Assembly: GCF_001648155.1 (NCBI RefSeq)
Contig: NZ_CP015199.1
Location: 1,374,501-1,438,500 of the forward strand
From: Chryseobacterium glaciei
GTDB taxonomy: Bacteria; Bacteroidota; Bacteroidia; Flavobacteriales; Weeksellaceae
Reading direction: 5' to 3'
Length of the DNA stretch: 64,000 bases
A model generated the notes under the pieces. The model worked only from the letters and a program-made list of their open reading frames with translations. It did no database searches and had not been told where the DNA came from. Made by a program: the position numbers and the translations under genes. Below, piece by piece: positions 1-7,412 of this stretch (position 1 is its first letter; each line of letters opens with the position of its first letter).

Positions 1-2254
1 CTTTCGGCATCTTTCTGTGATTATAAAGAGAATCCTGCCATTTTTCCAACTGCTCTTCCGGAGTGAAACATTTATCAGCTTCCGGCTCGCCTAAGCTTAC
101 CAAAACGCCATGCTCCAAATGCTCGATCATTTGTTGAGGAGACATTTTACCCCATGTTGGTTGAGTTGATTCAGCTAAACCTTTTACAATTTTCTGAACA
201 TTTTTAAGGTCGATAAAAGGAGAATGTTTTGCTACCAATGTTAAAATAGTCGCTACGCAAACTACTTCCTCTCTCTGATTCACAACTTCCACCAACCATT
301 TTACCACACCGGAAGGAATATTTCTTCCTTTTACTCCACGGTTGATTTTTTCTTTTGCAGTTAAATAAACCGTAATCGTATCTCCTGCATAAACAGGCTT
401 GAAGAACGAACAGTTTTCTAATCCATAATTTGCGATAACTGGTCCTTTTTTCCCTGATACGAACAATCCAGCCGCAGCAGAAAGAATGAAATATCCGTGA
501 GCCACTGTTTTATCAAAAATAGTTCCCGTTAAACTTGTAGCATCTGTATGGGCGTAGAAATGATCCCAAGAAACATTAGAGAAGTTCACGATGTCTGCAT
601 CAGTAACTGTTCTCCCTGCTGTTTCCAACGAATCTCCAACCTCAACATCTTCAAAATATTTCTGGAAAGGATGTTTGTCTGCATATTTTTTCTCTGCTCC
701 TTGTTGATATACTTTCGTAATAGCTGTCAAAATATCCGGAGAACCTTGAATTGCCGTTTTTTGAAGGAAGAAATGAAGACCATTCAATCCACCCATTTCT
801 TCGCCTCCTCCTGCTCTACCAGGACCTCCGTGCATTAATGTCGGAAGTGGAGAACCATGACCTGTACTTTCTTTTGCATTATCTCTGTTTAACACGAAAA
901 TTCTACCGTGCTGAGAAGCCATTTTCCAAGAAGTTTCTGCCACGAATTTCTCATCGTGAGAAACAATAGAACCTACCAAACTTCCTTTTCCTCTTTTTGC
1001 CAAAGCTGCAGCTTCATCCGCATCTTTGTAAGGCATCAAAGTAGAAACCGGACCGAAAGCTTCAACATCGTGAGAGATGTTTTTAGTAAACGGAGAATTA
1101 TTTAAGAACAATTTCGGAGACATAAATGCACCATTTTCATAGTCTGCATCTACAAGCTCGTGTTTTCCGTCGTATACAAGTTCGTTTTCAGTTTTTAAGA
1201 TATTTATTTTTCTCAAAACCTCATCATACTGCTGTTTTCCAACCAAAGAACCCATTCTTGTATCTCTGCTTAACGGGTTTCCGATTTTAGTTTGATCTAA
1301 AGCTTTAGACAAAGCATTTTGAACATCACCAATTAAGTTTTCAGGAACAATAATTCTTCTGATCGCTGTACATTTCTGACCTGCTTTTGTTGTCATTTCT
1401 GTACGAACTTCTTTGATGAACAAATCAAATTCAGGAGTTCCTGGTTTTGCGTCCAATCCAAGAATTGAACAGTTCAAAGAATCTGCTTCCATATTGAAAC
1501 GAACAGAATTTCCTGAAACAGAAGGCAAAGCTTTTAATTTTCTACCCGTCGTTGCAGAACCTGTGAACAATACAGAATCTCCATCCTGAACATAATCCAA
1601 AATATTTCCTGGCTCCCCACAAACCAATTGAAGCGCTCCTTCAGGAAGAACTCCGCTTTCAATCATATCCTGGAAAACTGCATTCGTCAAATAAGAACCA
1701 AAAGGAGAAGGCTTCACAATGGATGGAACACCCGCCAACAATGAAGTCGATAATTTCTCCAACATTCCCCAAACAGGAAAGTTATATGCATTGATTTGCA
1801 CAGAAACTCCTTCACTTGGCGTCAAAATGTGAGTACCTAAGAAAGTTCCGTTTGCAGAAATTTTCTGAGTTTCCCCATCTACCCAAAACGGAGTGTTAGG
1901 AAGCATTCTCTTTGCCAACCCTGAATATGTAAAGAAAGTACCAAAACCTCCTTCAATATCTACCCAAGAATCTGCGTGAGTCGCCCCTGTTTTATATGAT
2001 AGTTCGTAATATTTTTTCTTTCTTTCTAAAATGTAAAGCGCCACTTTTTTCAACATTTCTCCACGATCGTAGAACGTCATTGAAGAAAGATTTTTGTACC
2101 CTACCGTTCTACCGTAATCAAGAGCTTGTTCAAAATTCAGTCCTTCAGTATCGGAAACAGCAACCTGCTCTCCCGTCACAGCATTGTATAAAGGAATTCC
2201 GTTTCCGGTACCTTCGATCCATTCTCCGTGGATGTAGTTTTTTAACTTTTCCAT
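1..2254 (-). CDS. paaZ: Bifunctional ring-opening enzyme PaaZ (oxepin-CoA hydrolase / semialdehyde dehydrogenase), C-terminus cut by window edge
   Basis: The gene starts with ATG at 2254 and stays open to base 1 (751 codons visible). In the PaaZ family it hydrolyses the oxepin-CoA ring and oxidises the resulting aldehyde to 3-oxo-5,6-dehydrosuberyl-CoA, in the cytoplasm. Residues 1 to about 520 form an aldehyde dehydrogenase domain with nucleophile Cys295 in GQKCTAIRR. Residues of about 530-680 form a MaoC-type hydratase with the motif DHFYAH (Asp564, His569). From about residue 690 there is an extra segment containing PTWGKMSPQQMIEHL, like DUF1569/DinB-type proteins. The E. coli protein (about 680 residues) ends before this. 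It is the last visible gene of the paa cluster. Identity is secure; the role of the extra tail is unknown. Confidence 0.95.
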   Translation of the reverse strand, partial: MEKLKNYIHGEWIEGTGNGIPLYNAVTGEQVAVSDTEGLNFEQALDYGRTVGYKNLSSMTFYDRGEMLKKVALYILERKKKYYELSYKTGATHADSWVDIEGGFGTFFTYSGLAKRMLPNTPFWVDGETQKISANGTFLGTHILTPSEGVSVQINAYNFPVWGMLEKLSTSLLAGVPSIVKPSPFGSYLTNAVFQDMIESGVLPEGALQLVCGEPGNILDYVQDGDSVLFTGSATTGRKLKALPSVSGNSVRFNMEADSLNCSILGLDAKPGTPEFDLFIKEVRTEMTTKAGQKCTAIRRIIVPENLIGDVQNALSKALDQTKIGNPLSRDTRMGSLVGKQQYDEVLRKINILKTENELVYDGKHELVDADYENGAFMSPKLFLNNSPFTKNISHDVEAFGPVSTLMPYKDADEAAALAKRGKGSLVGSIVSHDEKFVAETSWKMASQHGRIFVLNRDNAKESTGHGSPLPTLMHGGPGRAGGGEEMGGLNGLHFFLQKTAIQGSPDILTAITKVYQQGAEKKYADKHPFQKYFEDVEVGDSLETAGRTVTDADIVNFSNVSWDHFYAHTDATSLTGTIFDKTVAHGYFILSAAAGLFVSGKKGPVIANYGLENCSFFKPVYAGDTITVYLTAKEKINRGVKGRNIPSGVVKWLVEVVNQREEVVCVATILTLVAKHSPFIDLKNVQKIVKGLAESTQPTWGKMSPQQMIEHLEHGVLVSLGEPEADKCFTPEEQLEKWQDSLYNHRKMPK

Positions 2255-2310
2255 ATAGTTTTTAATTTAATAATGTATCAAATACATTTTTAGATTGTTA
2301 TATTTTAAAT

Positions 2311-3138
2311 TTATTTCGGTTCCTGATAAGGAAATATTTTCACCAAACCTTCATACAAACTTCTATGAAGAATCGTTGCATGATTATCTCCTTCCATCAT
2401 TTTATATTCTACTGTCCAGTTTTTCTTATTTGATTTCTTTAGAACATCATATAAATCTTCTGCGTCTTTTACCATCACAGGATGTTCGCCTTTCCCTACA
2501 GAAACATAAACGAATTTTTTAGTATCCGGAATTTTGGATAATAATTGATTGGCCTGTTTCAAAAGACTTTCATCATCCCACCACAAACTTGAACTGATAA
2601 TGAAATAGTTATTAAACATTTCAGGCTTTTTTAATAAAATCTCTGTTGCTAAAAGTCCACCAAGAGATTGACCGAAAATATACGTATCGGTAGTTTTAAA
2701 CTGACTTTCGATATAAGGTTTTAATTCTTTTTCAAGAAAACTGATGAATTTATCCGAATGTCCAGTTGTCGGATAATCTTTCTGTAAATCTTTTAAATCT
2801 GTGTGAAAAGTAAAGTCTCTTTTTCTATCGATATTGGCAATTCCGACAACGATCGTTTCCGGCATTGCATACATTTGATTAAAGAACTGAACCAATCCCG
2901 TAACATGAATAAAATCTTCATTCATGCTTCCATCCAAAAGATAGATAATTGGGTAAGATTTTGTTTTATCAAAATTCTGAGGAAGATAGATGTTTAAAAT
3001 TCTGTCTTCATTTAAAATTTTAGATTTTATGGTTCTGATTTCTCCAATAGTCAATGGTTTTACATTTCCTATCTGGGCAAAAAACACAGATTGAAATACA
3101 AAGAGAAAACTGCAGAAAATGAGAATCTTTTTAATCAT
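2311..3138 (-). CDS. Exported alpha/beta-hydrolase, esterase D / COG2819-like
   Basis: This 275-residue protein has a signal peptide (hydrophobic residues 5-20, cleavage near FFAQ). The nucleophile elbow GQSLGG places the catalytic Ser at 158, and the likely catalytic His is 253 in GDNHATILH. A segment RKRDFTFHTD near residue 107 fits predicted hydrolases of the COG2819 / ferri-enterobactin esterase-like group. The substrate cannot be told from sequence. It lies between the RAYT gene and paaZ on the same strand, so it may be cotranscribed with the paa genes, but no phenylacetate role is known for this family. Confidence 0.8.
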   Translation of the reverse strand: MIKKILIFCSFLFVFQSVFFAQIGNVKPLTIGEIRTIKSKILNEDRILNIYLPQNFDKTKSYPIIYLLDGSMNEDFIHVTGLVQFFNQMYAMPETIVVGIANIDRKRDFTFHTDLKDLQKDYPTTGHSDKFISFLEKELKPYIESQFKTTDTYIFGQSLGGLLATEILLKKPEMFNNYFIISSSLWWDDESLLKQANQLLSKIPDTKKFVYVSVGKGEHPVMVKDAEDLYDVLKKSNKKNWTVEYKMMEGDNHATILHRSLYEGLVKIFPYQEPK

Positions 3139-3197
3139 TTCTTTTTAAATTTTAATTTTTTTCTTGTCTAAATATTTTCATTAAACTAATCTTATTG

Positions 3198-3230
3198 AAA
3201 CCTAACGGGTTTTAAAAACCCGTTAGGTTT
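3198..3230. repeat. REP-like hairpin, copy 1 (downstream of RAYT)
   Basis: A perfect inverted repeat: 15-base arms AAACCTAACGGGTTT (3198-3212) and its complement (3216-3230) around the 3-base loop TAA. It ends 14 bases from the RAYT stop codon. The arms are identical to the copy at 3839-3871, and the copy at 39412-39444 has the same 15+3+15 design. It is probably a REP element handled by the neighbouring transposase; it could also act as a transcription terminator. Confidence 0.85.
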
Positions 3231-3244
3231 GGTTTGTGTAACAA

Positions 3245-3823
3245 TTATTCTAAATTTAAGAAGTCATATTCAACATTAGACTGGTGATAATTTCTAAAAA
3301 CCTCAAGCGAATCAAAATATTGCATAATCTCCGTTCTATTCAATTTACTTTCTTTTTCATGATTTAAATATGAATTATATGAAGAGTGCTTCCATTGATC
3401 AATTTTATTTACAAATCCATGATTAACTGGATTATTGTGGATATAATGTAAGACTTTTAGTAAATATTTCTCATCTGATATTTTCTTCCGTTTTACTGCA
3501 TTAAGAAAAAGAGCTCCTTTTCGGTTATACTTTTTATTAAATGCTTTTGCATAGGAATTCAGAAAATTACCAAAATTCTTCATTAAAGACCGATGTTCAT
3601 CTTCCACATTTATACCTTCAATATTTTTAAATCTTAATAATAAATGAAAATGATTCGGCAACAAACAGTATGCATAAATATCTGCAATTTGAGTAATATA
3701 TTTATCTAATTGTTTCAGAAAAAATTGATAGTTCGTCTCTTCACGGAAGATCAATTCTTTCCCATTCACATGAGAAAAAATGTGATATACAGATTCAAAC
3801 TCAAAATTTTCTGTATTAATCAT
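3245..3823 (-). CDS. REP-associated tyrosine transposase (RAYT, Y1_Tnp / IS200-like)
   Basis: A 192-residue HUH-type single-strand nuclease of the Y1 transposase family. The metal-binding motif is HFH (residues 58-60, in LLPNHFHLLL) and the likely nucleophile is Tyr127 in LHYIHNNP. RKGALF near residue 102 is also typical of RAYTs. These are domesticated relatives of IS200/IS605 transposases that process REP hairpins as single-stranded DNA. The gene is framed by two identical hairpins, ending 14 bases past its stop and beginning 15 bases before its start, which supports a RAYT/REP unit. It is inserted among the paa genes in the same orientation. No accessory tnpB or second IS gene is seen. Confidence 0.9.
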   Translation of the reverse strand: MINTENFEFESVYHIFSHVNGKELIFREETNYQFFLKQLDKYITQIADIYAYCLLPNHFHLLLRFKNIEGINVEDEHRSLMKNFGNFLNSYAKAFNKKYNRKGALFLNAVKRKKISDEKYLLKVLHYIHNNPVNHGFVNKIDQWKHSSYNSYLNHEKESKLNRTEIMQYFDSLEVFRNYHQSNVEYDFLNLE

Positions 3824-3838
3824 TTTGCTTTTATAATA

Positions 3839-3871
3839 AAACCTAACGGGTTTCGAAAACCCGTTAGGTTT
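3839..3871. repeat. REP-like hairpin, copy 2 (upstream of RAYT)
   Basis: A perfect inverted repeat with the same 15-base arms as 3198-3230 (left arm 3839-3853, right arm 3857-3871) and loop CGA. It lies 15 bases upstream of the RAYT start. Only the loop differs from copy 1. Confidence 0.85.
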
Positions 3872-3901
3872 GGGTAACTTATTTAATTTGTTTAATAAAA
3901 A

Positions 3902-4495
3902 TTATTTCACGTCATCCCAAATACTGTAATCAACAACTTTCGTAGGAATTTGCTGAACATATTCAGTAAAAGGTTCACAAGGCAAAATGGCATCTTTTCC
4001 CTCTCTCGCCAATTCCTGATACAATTTTGTTCCTTCAGTTTTCCATTTAATCATTTCATCAGAAACATCACGGATGATTTTTGCAGGACTTCCCACAATT
4101 AATTTTCTTGCATCACATCTAAAGTTTGCAGGAACAAAGGCTAATGCGCCGATAATACATTCATCACCGATAATAGCTTTGTCCATCACAACTGAATTCA
4201 TTCCCACTAAACAGTTTTTCCCGATATGCCCCGAATGAATAATTGCACCGTGACCGATGTGCGCACCTTCTTCTAAAATGGTTTCAATACCCGGAAAAAC
4301 ATGAAGCGTACAGTTTTCCTGAACATTGGCTCCGTCTTTGATAATAATTTTACCCCAGTCGCCACGGATCACCGCATTGGGACCGATATAAACTTCTTCG
4401 CCAATTTCTACATTTCCAATAATCACCGCTTGTGGGTGAATGTATGCAGAAGGCTTAATGATCGGACGAATTCCGTGATATGAGTAAACATTCAT
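3902..4495 (-). CDS. paaY: Hexapeptide-repeat thioesterase PaaY (gamma-carbonic-anhydrase fold)
   Basis: The 197-residue protein is a left-handed beta-helix of hexapeptide repeats (IIGNVEIGEEVYIGPNAVIRG and onward). It has three likely zinc-ligand histidines, in CTLHVF, GHGAIIH and HSGHIG. PaaY removes stalled ring-opened CoA esters formed in the phenylacetate pathway. I chose the start at 4495: the reading frame extends to 4552, but its first 19 codons are low-complexity sequence lying in an intergenic repeat, while the start at 4495 gives MNVYSYHG and the length of E. coli PaaY (196). Its neighbours paaJ and RAYT are on the same strand. Confidence 0.9.
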   Translation of the reverse strand: MNVYSYHGIRPIIKPSAYIHPQAVIIGNVEIGEEVYIGPNAVIRGDWGKIIIKDGANVQENCTLHVFPGIETILEEGAHIGHGAIIHSGHIGKNCLVGMNSVVMDKAIIGDECIIGALAFVPANFRCDARKLIVGSPAKIIRDVSDEMIKWKTEGTKLYQELAREGKDAILPCEPFTEYVQQIPTKVVDYSIWDDVK

Positions 4496-4509
4496 AAATT
4501 TATTTTTCT

Positions 4510-4675
4510 TATTAAATTCTTTTGTCTTGAAACAAAAGAAACAAAAATTCAAGACTGTAAACTTTTATGCTACAAATTGAAAAATTCCCTAAAAAGTTTA
4601 AAAATCGCTTCGCTCAAACATAAAACTTTTCTTAACGGTAATTTTGAAATTTGCTTAACGCTAAAAGTTTAGATG
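4510..4675. repeat. Composite palindromic intergenic repeat between paaY and paaJ
   Basis: It holds a 9-bp hairpin TTCTTTTGT/ACAAAAGAA (4517-4540) and then a long imperfect palindrome whose outer arms are AAACTTTTA (4559-4567) and TAAAAGTTT (4662-4670), with weaker pairing inside. No coding sequence is present. From memory, similar repeats are common between genes in Chryseobacterium; this was not checked. Confidence 0.55.
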
Positions 4676-4680
4676 TCGTT

Positions 4681-5886
4681 TTAGACACGCTCAATAATCA
4701 TTGCATAACCTTGTCCAACACCGATACAAAGCGTACACAATGCATATTTTTTATTTTGTTTTTGAAGTTCTAAAGCTGCAGAACCGATGATTCTTGCTCC
4801 GGAAACTCCAAGTGGATGACCAATTGCAATCGCTCCTCCGTTTGGATTTACTCTTGAATCATCATCTTTTAAACCTAAACTTCTTGTTACCGCTAAAGAT
4901 TGAGCGGCAAATGCTTCGTTCAATTCAATAACATCTATATCGTCTAAAGAAAGATTTAATCTTTTCAATAATTTCTGAGTAGCTTCAACTGGGCCGATTC
5001 CCATAATTCTTGGCTCAACACCTGCAACTGAAGATCCTAAAATTTTAGCTTTTGGCTTCAACCCATATTTTTTCACAGCCTCTTCACTTGCTAAAATTAA
5101 AGCTGCTGCTCCGTCATTCATTCCTGAAGCATTTCCTGCCGTTACCGTTCCTTCTTTTCTGAAAGCCGGACGAAGTTTCCCTAATCCTTCCATTGAAGAA
5201 GTTGGTTTGATGAATTCGTCTTTATCGAAAATTTTCGGTTCGCCTTTCTTTTGTGGAATTTCAATTTTTACAATCTCTTCAGCCAATCTTCCACTTTCCT
5301 GAGCTTTTGTAGCTTTTTGTTGAGACCAAAGGGCAAATTTATCCTGATCTTCACGACTGATATTATGCATATCTGCTAAGTTTTCAGCAGTATCTCCCAT
5401 TCCGTCAACACCGTATAATTCTTTCATTTTTGGATTGATAAATCTCCATCCAAAAGTGGTATCAAACATCTGGCTGTCTCTACCAAAAGCAGCACTTGGT
5501 TTTGACATTACATAAGGTGAACGCGTCATATGCTCAACTCCACCTGCGATGTAAATTTCACCTTCGCCAGAAGCAATCGAACGGAAAGCATTAGCAACCG
5601 CAGACATTCCTGAAGCGCAAAGTCTATTTACCGTTTCACCTCCGATTTTGTAAGGAAGTCCAGCTAATAAAAGTCCCATTCTTGCTACGTTTCGATTGTC
5701 TTCACCTGCTTGGTTAGCGCATCCGAAAATAACATCCTCAATTTCCTCAATAGGAACTTCTGGGTTTCTTGCTACGATTTCTTTAAGGACAACTGCTGCC
5801 AAATCATCGGCTCTAACTTCTGATAAACCTCCCTGTAGTTTTGAAATAGGAGTTCTGATATAATCTATGATGTATACGTTGTTCAT
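4681..5886 (-). CDS. paaJ: 3-oxoadipyl-CoA / 3-oxo-5,6-dehydrosuberyl-CoA thiolase
   Basis: This 401-residue thiolase cleaves 3-oxoadipyl-CoA to succinyl-CoA and acetyl-CoA and also acts on the dehydrosuberyl intermediate. The acylated nucleophile is Cys90 in NRLCASGM. The C-terminal His is in IAIGHPLG and the second Cys in CTLCIGVGQG. The length equals E. coli PaaJ. I chose the start at 5886: the frame opens at 5937, but those 17 extra codons fall in a heptameric DNA repeat and the family begins at MNNVYIIDYIRTP. It sits between paaI and paaY. Confidence 0.95.
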   Translation of the reverse strand: MNNVYIIDYIRTPISKLQGGLSEVRADDLAAVVLKEIVARNPEVPIEEIEDVIFGCANQAGEDNRNVARMGLLLAGLPYKIGGETVNRLCASGMSAVANAFRSIASGEGEIYIAGGVEHMTRSPYVMSKPSAAFGRDSQMFDTTFGWRFINPKMKELYGVDGMGDTAENLADMHNISREDQDKFALWSQQKATKAQESGRLAEEIVKIEIPQKKGEPKIFDKDEFIKPTSSMEGLGKLRPAFRKEGTVTAGNASGMNDGAAALILASEEAVKKYGLKPKAKILGSSVAGVEPRIMGIGPVEATQKLLKRLNLSLDDIDVIELNEAFAAQSLAVTRSLGLKDDDSRVNPNGGAIAIGHPLGVSGARIIGSAALELQKQNKKYALCTLCIGVGQGYAMIIERV

Positions 5887-5893
5887 AATTTTT

Positions 5894-5977
5894 GCTTTAG
5901 GCTTTAAGCTATATGCAGTAGGCTTTATCAGCTTCAAAAAAAGCTTACTGCCTATTGCCTGAAGCTTACCGCTTATT
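5894..5977. repeat. Degenerate heptamer tandem repeat (GCTTAnn-like)
   Basis: Starting at 5894 the spacer reads as successive 7-base units beginning GC: GCTTTAG, GCTTTAA, GCTATAT, GCAGTAG, GCTTTAT, then a 2-base slip, GCTTCAA, five A, and GCTTACT, GCCTATT, GCCTGAA, GCTTACC, GCTTATT. The array fills the paaI-paaJ gap and reaches the paaI stop codon. A short related run (GCAATAA twice) is at 31748-31761. Confidence 0.65.
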
Positions 5978-6390
5978 TATAATTCTGTTACTTTTTTTCC
6001 GATTTTATAGACTGTTCCGACAAATTTCGCAATAAGTTCTTCGTTCTGATTGGTAATTTTAATATCGTAAACAGCGGTTTTTCTGGTATCATTTACCAAA
6101 ATACTTTCTGCTCTGAAAATATCACCTTCTTTTCCAGCTTTTGTAAAATTGATGATGCAATTCAATGCAACGGCAGCGTCTCCAGTGTTGTTAGACGAAA
6201 ATGCCAATGCAGAATCTGCAAAAGCAAACGTAACACCTCCGTGAACGGTTTTCAACCCATTGATCATATCTTTTTTAATGGGCATTTCCAATAAACAATA
6301 ATTTTCTTTGACTTCGATCATTTTGATATTCATCCATCGGGAAAAATAATCCTGATCGAACATATATTCTGCAACTTGTCTTGGATTCAT
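5977..6390 (-). CDS. paaI: Hydroxyphenylacetyl-CoA thioesterase PaaI (hot-dog fold)
   Basis: 137 residues with the hot-dog thioesterase signature: INGLKTVHGGVTFAFADSA near residue 44, with the HGG motif and the Asp that serves in catalysis, followed by NCIINFTKAGKEGD. PaaI frees CoA from dead-end hydroxyphenylacetyl-CoA esters in the cytoplasm. Length matches E. coli PaaI (140). It is followed by paaJ and preceded by two genes of unknown function that split it from paaH. Confidence 0.93.
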   Translation of the reverse strand: MNPRQVAEYMFDQDYFSRWMNIKMIEVKENYCLLEMPIKKDMINGLKTVHGGVTFAFADSALAFSSNNTGDAAVALNCIINFTKAGKEGDIFRAESILVNDTRKTAVYDIKITNQNEELIAKFVGTVYKIGKKVTEL

Positions 6391-6465
6391 TTCTAATTTA
6401 CGTTTGTTATTTTATATGTAGATATTTATTGTTTTTATAGGTCATATATAATCGTGCCTTCTTCA

Positions 6466-6795
6466 TCAATGTTTGTGCTTCCGAATCATGGCGATTTCTT
6501 CATATAATTCTTCAACCAACTTCTCATAAATACTCATCGTTTTACCAAGAATTATTTGTTCGTATGAAAGGTTTTCTGAATTTGACGGATTAGATTTATT
6601 TTGATAAGGAGCATTTAACTCAATTCCATTTTCATTGGCTAATCTTTTGATCAGCTCTTTATATTTTTCATTAAATTTCCCTAATAGCTCAAGTCTTTCC
6701 TGATCGTCATCGATTGACGAAAGTTCTTGAATTATATATTCTTTTTCAATTAAAAGCCTTGTTTCTAATTCGGCTCTGAATCCATCTATATCCAT
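6466..6795 (-). CDS. Small unknown protein in the paa operon (109 residues)
   Basis: I do not recognise this protein. It is hydrophilic, rich in Glu/Lys/Leu and probably helical (residues 5-55 and 75-107 look amphipathic), with no signal peptide or membrane segment and a His/Lys-rich end (IRKHKH). It starts 17 bases after the stop of the preceding exported unknown protein and lies 75 bases before paaI, so it is probably cotranscribed. It is not a known paa gene. A pairing with its neighbour, such as partner or inhibitor, is possible but unsupported. Confidence 0.6.
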   Translation of the reverse strand: MDIDGFRAELETRLLIEKEYIIQELSSIDDDQERLELLGKFNEKYKELIKRLANENGIELNAPYQNKSNPSNSENLSYEQIILGKTMSIYEKLVEELYEEIAMIRKHKH

Positions 6796-6812
6796 TTAAA
6801 TATTCTCTAATG

Positions 6813-7409
6813 TCATTTTTGAACTATATTTACTACCCTTTCCCACCAATTTTCATAAAATCTTTTAGCTTTATAAAATCTATTACTAGATTCTGAATAA
6901 ATATCGGAGCTATACAAGCCTAAAGTTTTTGCTTTATTTTTACCTATAAAATTTAAATGGGTTGTACTGGCATCTGCAATAATATCTCTTCTGTTAAAAA
7001 TAGTATCTCCGTCGAAAGTGATTAAATAATTTTTTTTATATGTATTTAATTCAACATTATCTATTTCCCAAATTTTATTAGCATTAAAATAGGCAATAAG
7101 CTCATTATATTTTTCCGAGGATGGTTGTTTTTTAACTTTATTAAACTTAATTTTTTCATTTTTATAATAACTCTCCCAAACTTGCCATCCTTTTTTATTT
7201 AAAGCTATTATTTTATAATAATTTTTGTCTCCAAACCAATAGCCAGTTGTGTGGTAACTTAAGATAAAATCAAATTTCTTGGAAAAATCAATTAGATCTT
7301 TATTGTATATTGAATCATTTTTAGAATAATTATTTTCGAATTCTGGAATTTGTGCATTTGCAAAAGTTCCTATAAAACATAGTAATATAAAAATTCTAAA
7401 AATAAACAT
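6813..7409 (-). CDS. Exported protein of unknown function in the paa operon
   Basis: 198 residues with a clear signal peptide (MFIFRIFILLCFIGTFANA, cleavage near ANAQ). The mature part is rich in Lys, Asn, Tyr and Phe, including KFDFILSYHTTGYWFGD and YENWWERVV. I recognise no domain. The start codon lies only 3 bases after the paaH stop, so translation is likely coupled. An exported protein with no pathway role in the middle of a cytoplasmic catabolic operon looks like a passenger insertion. Confidence 0.65.
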   Translation of the reverse strand: MFIFRIFILLCFIGTFANAQIPEFENNYSKNDSIYNKDLIDFSKKFDFILSYHTTGYWFGDKNYYKIIALNKKGWQVWESYYKNEKIKFNKVKKQPSSEKYNELIAYFNANKIWEIDNVELNTYKKNYLITFDGDTIFNRRDIIADASTTHLNFIGKNKAKTLGLYSSDIYSESSNRFYKAKRFYENWWERVVNIVQK

Positions 7410-7412
7410 ATA

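Noticed and set aside
548..2265. Several plus-strand open frames of 60-96 codons over bases 548-2265
   Set aside because: They are antisense to paaZ, which is continuous on the minus strand with intact catalytic motifs.
3198..3871. RAYT unit as an active IS200/IS605 insertion sequence
   Set aside because: The protein has RAYT-type features, symmetrical simple hairpins on both sides replace distinct left and right IS ends, and there is no tnpB.
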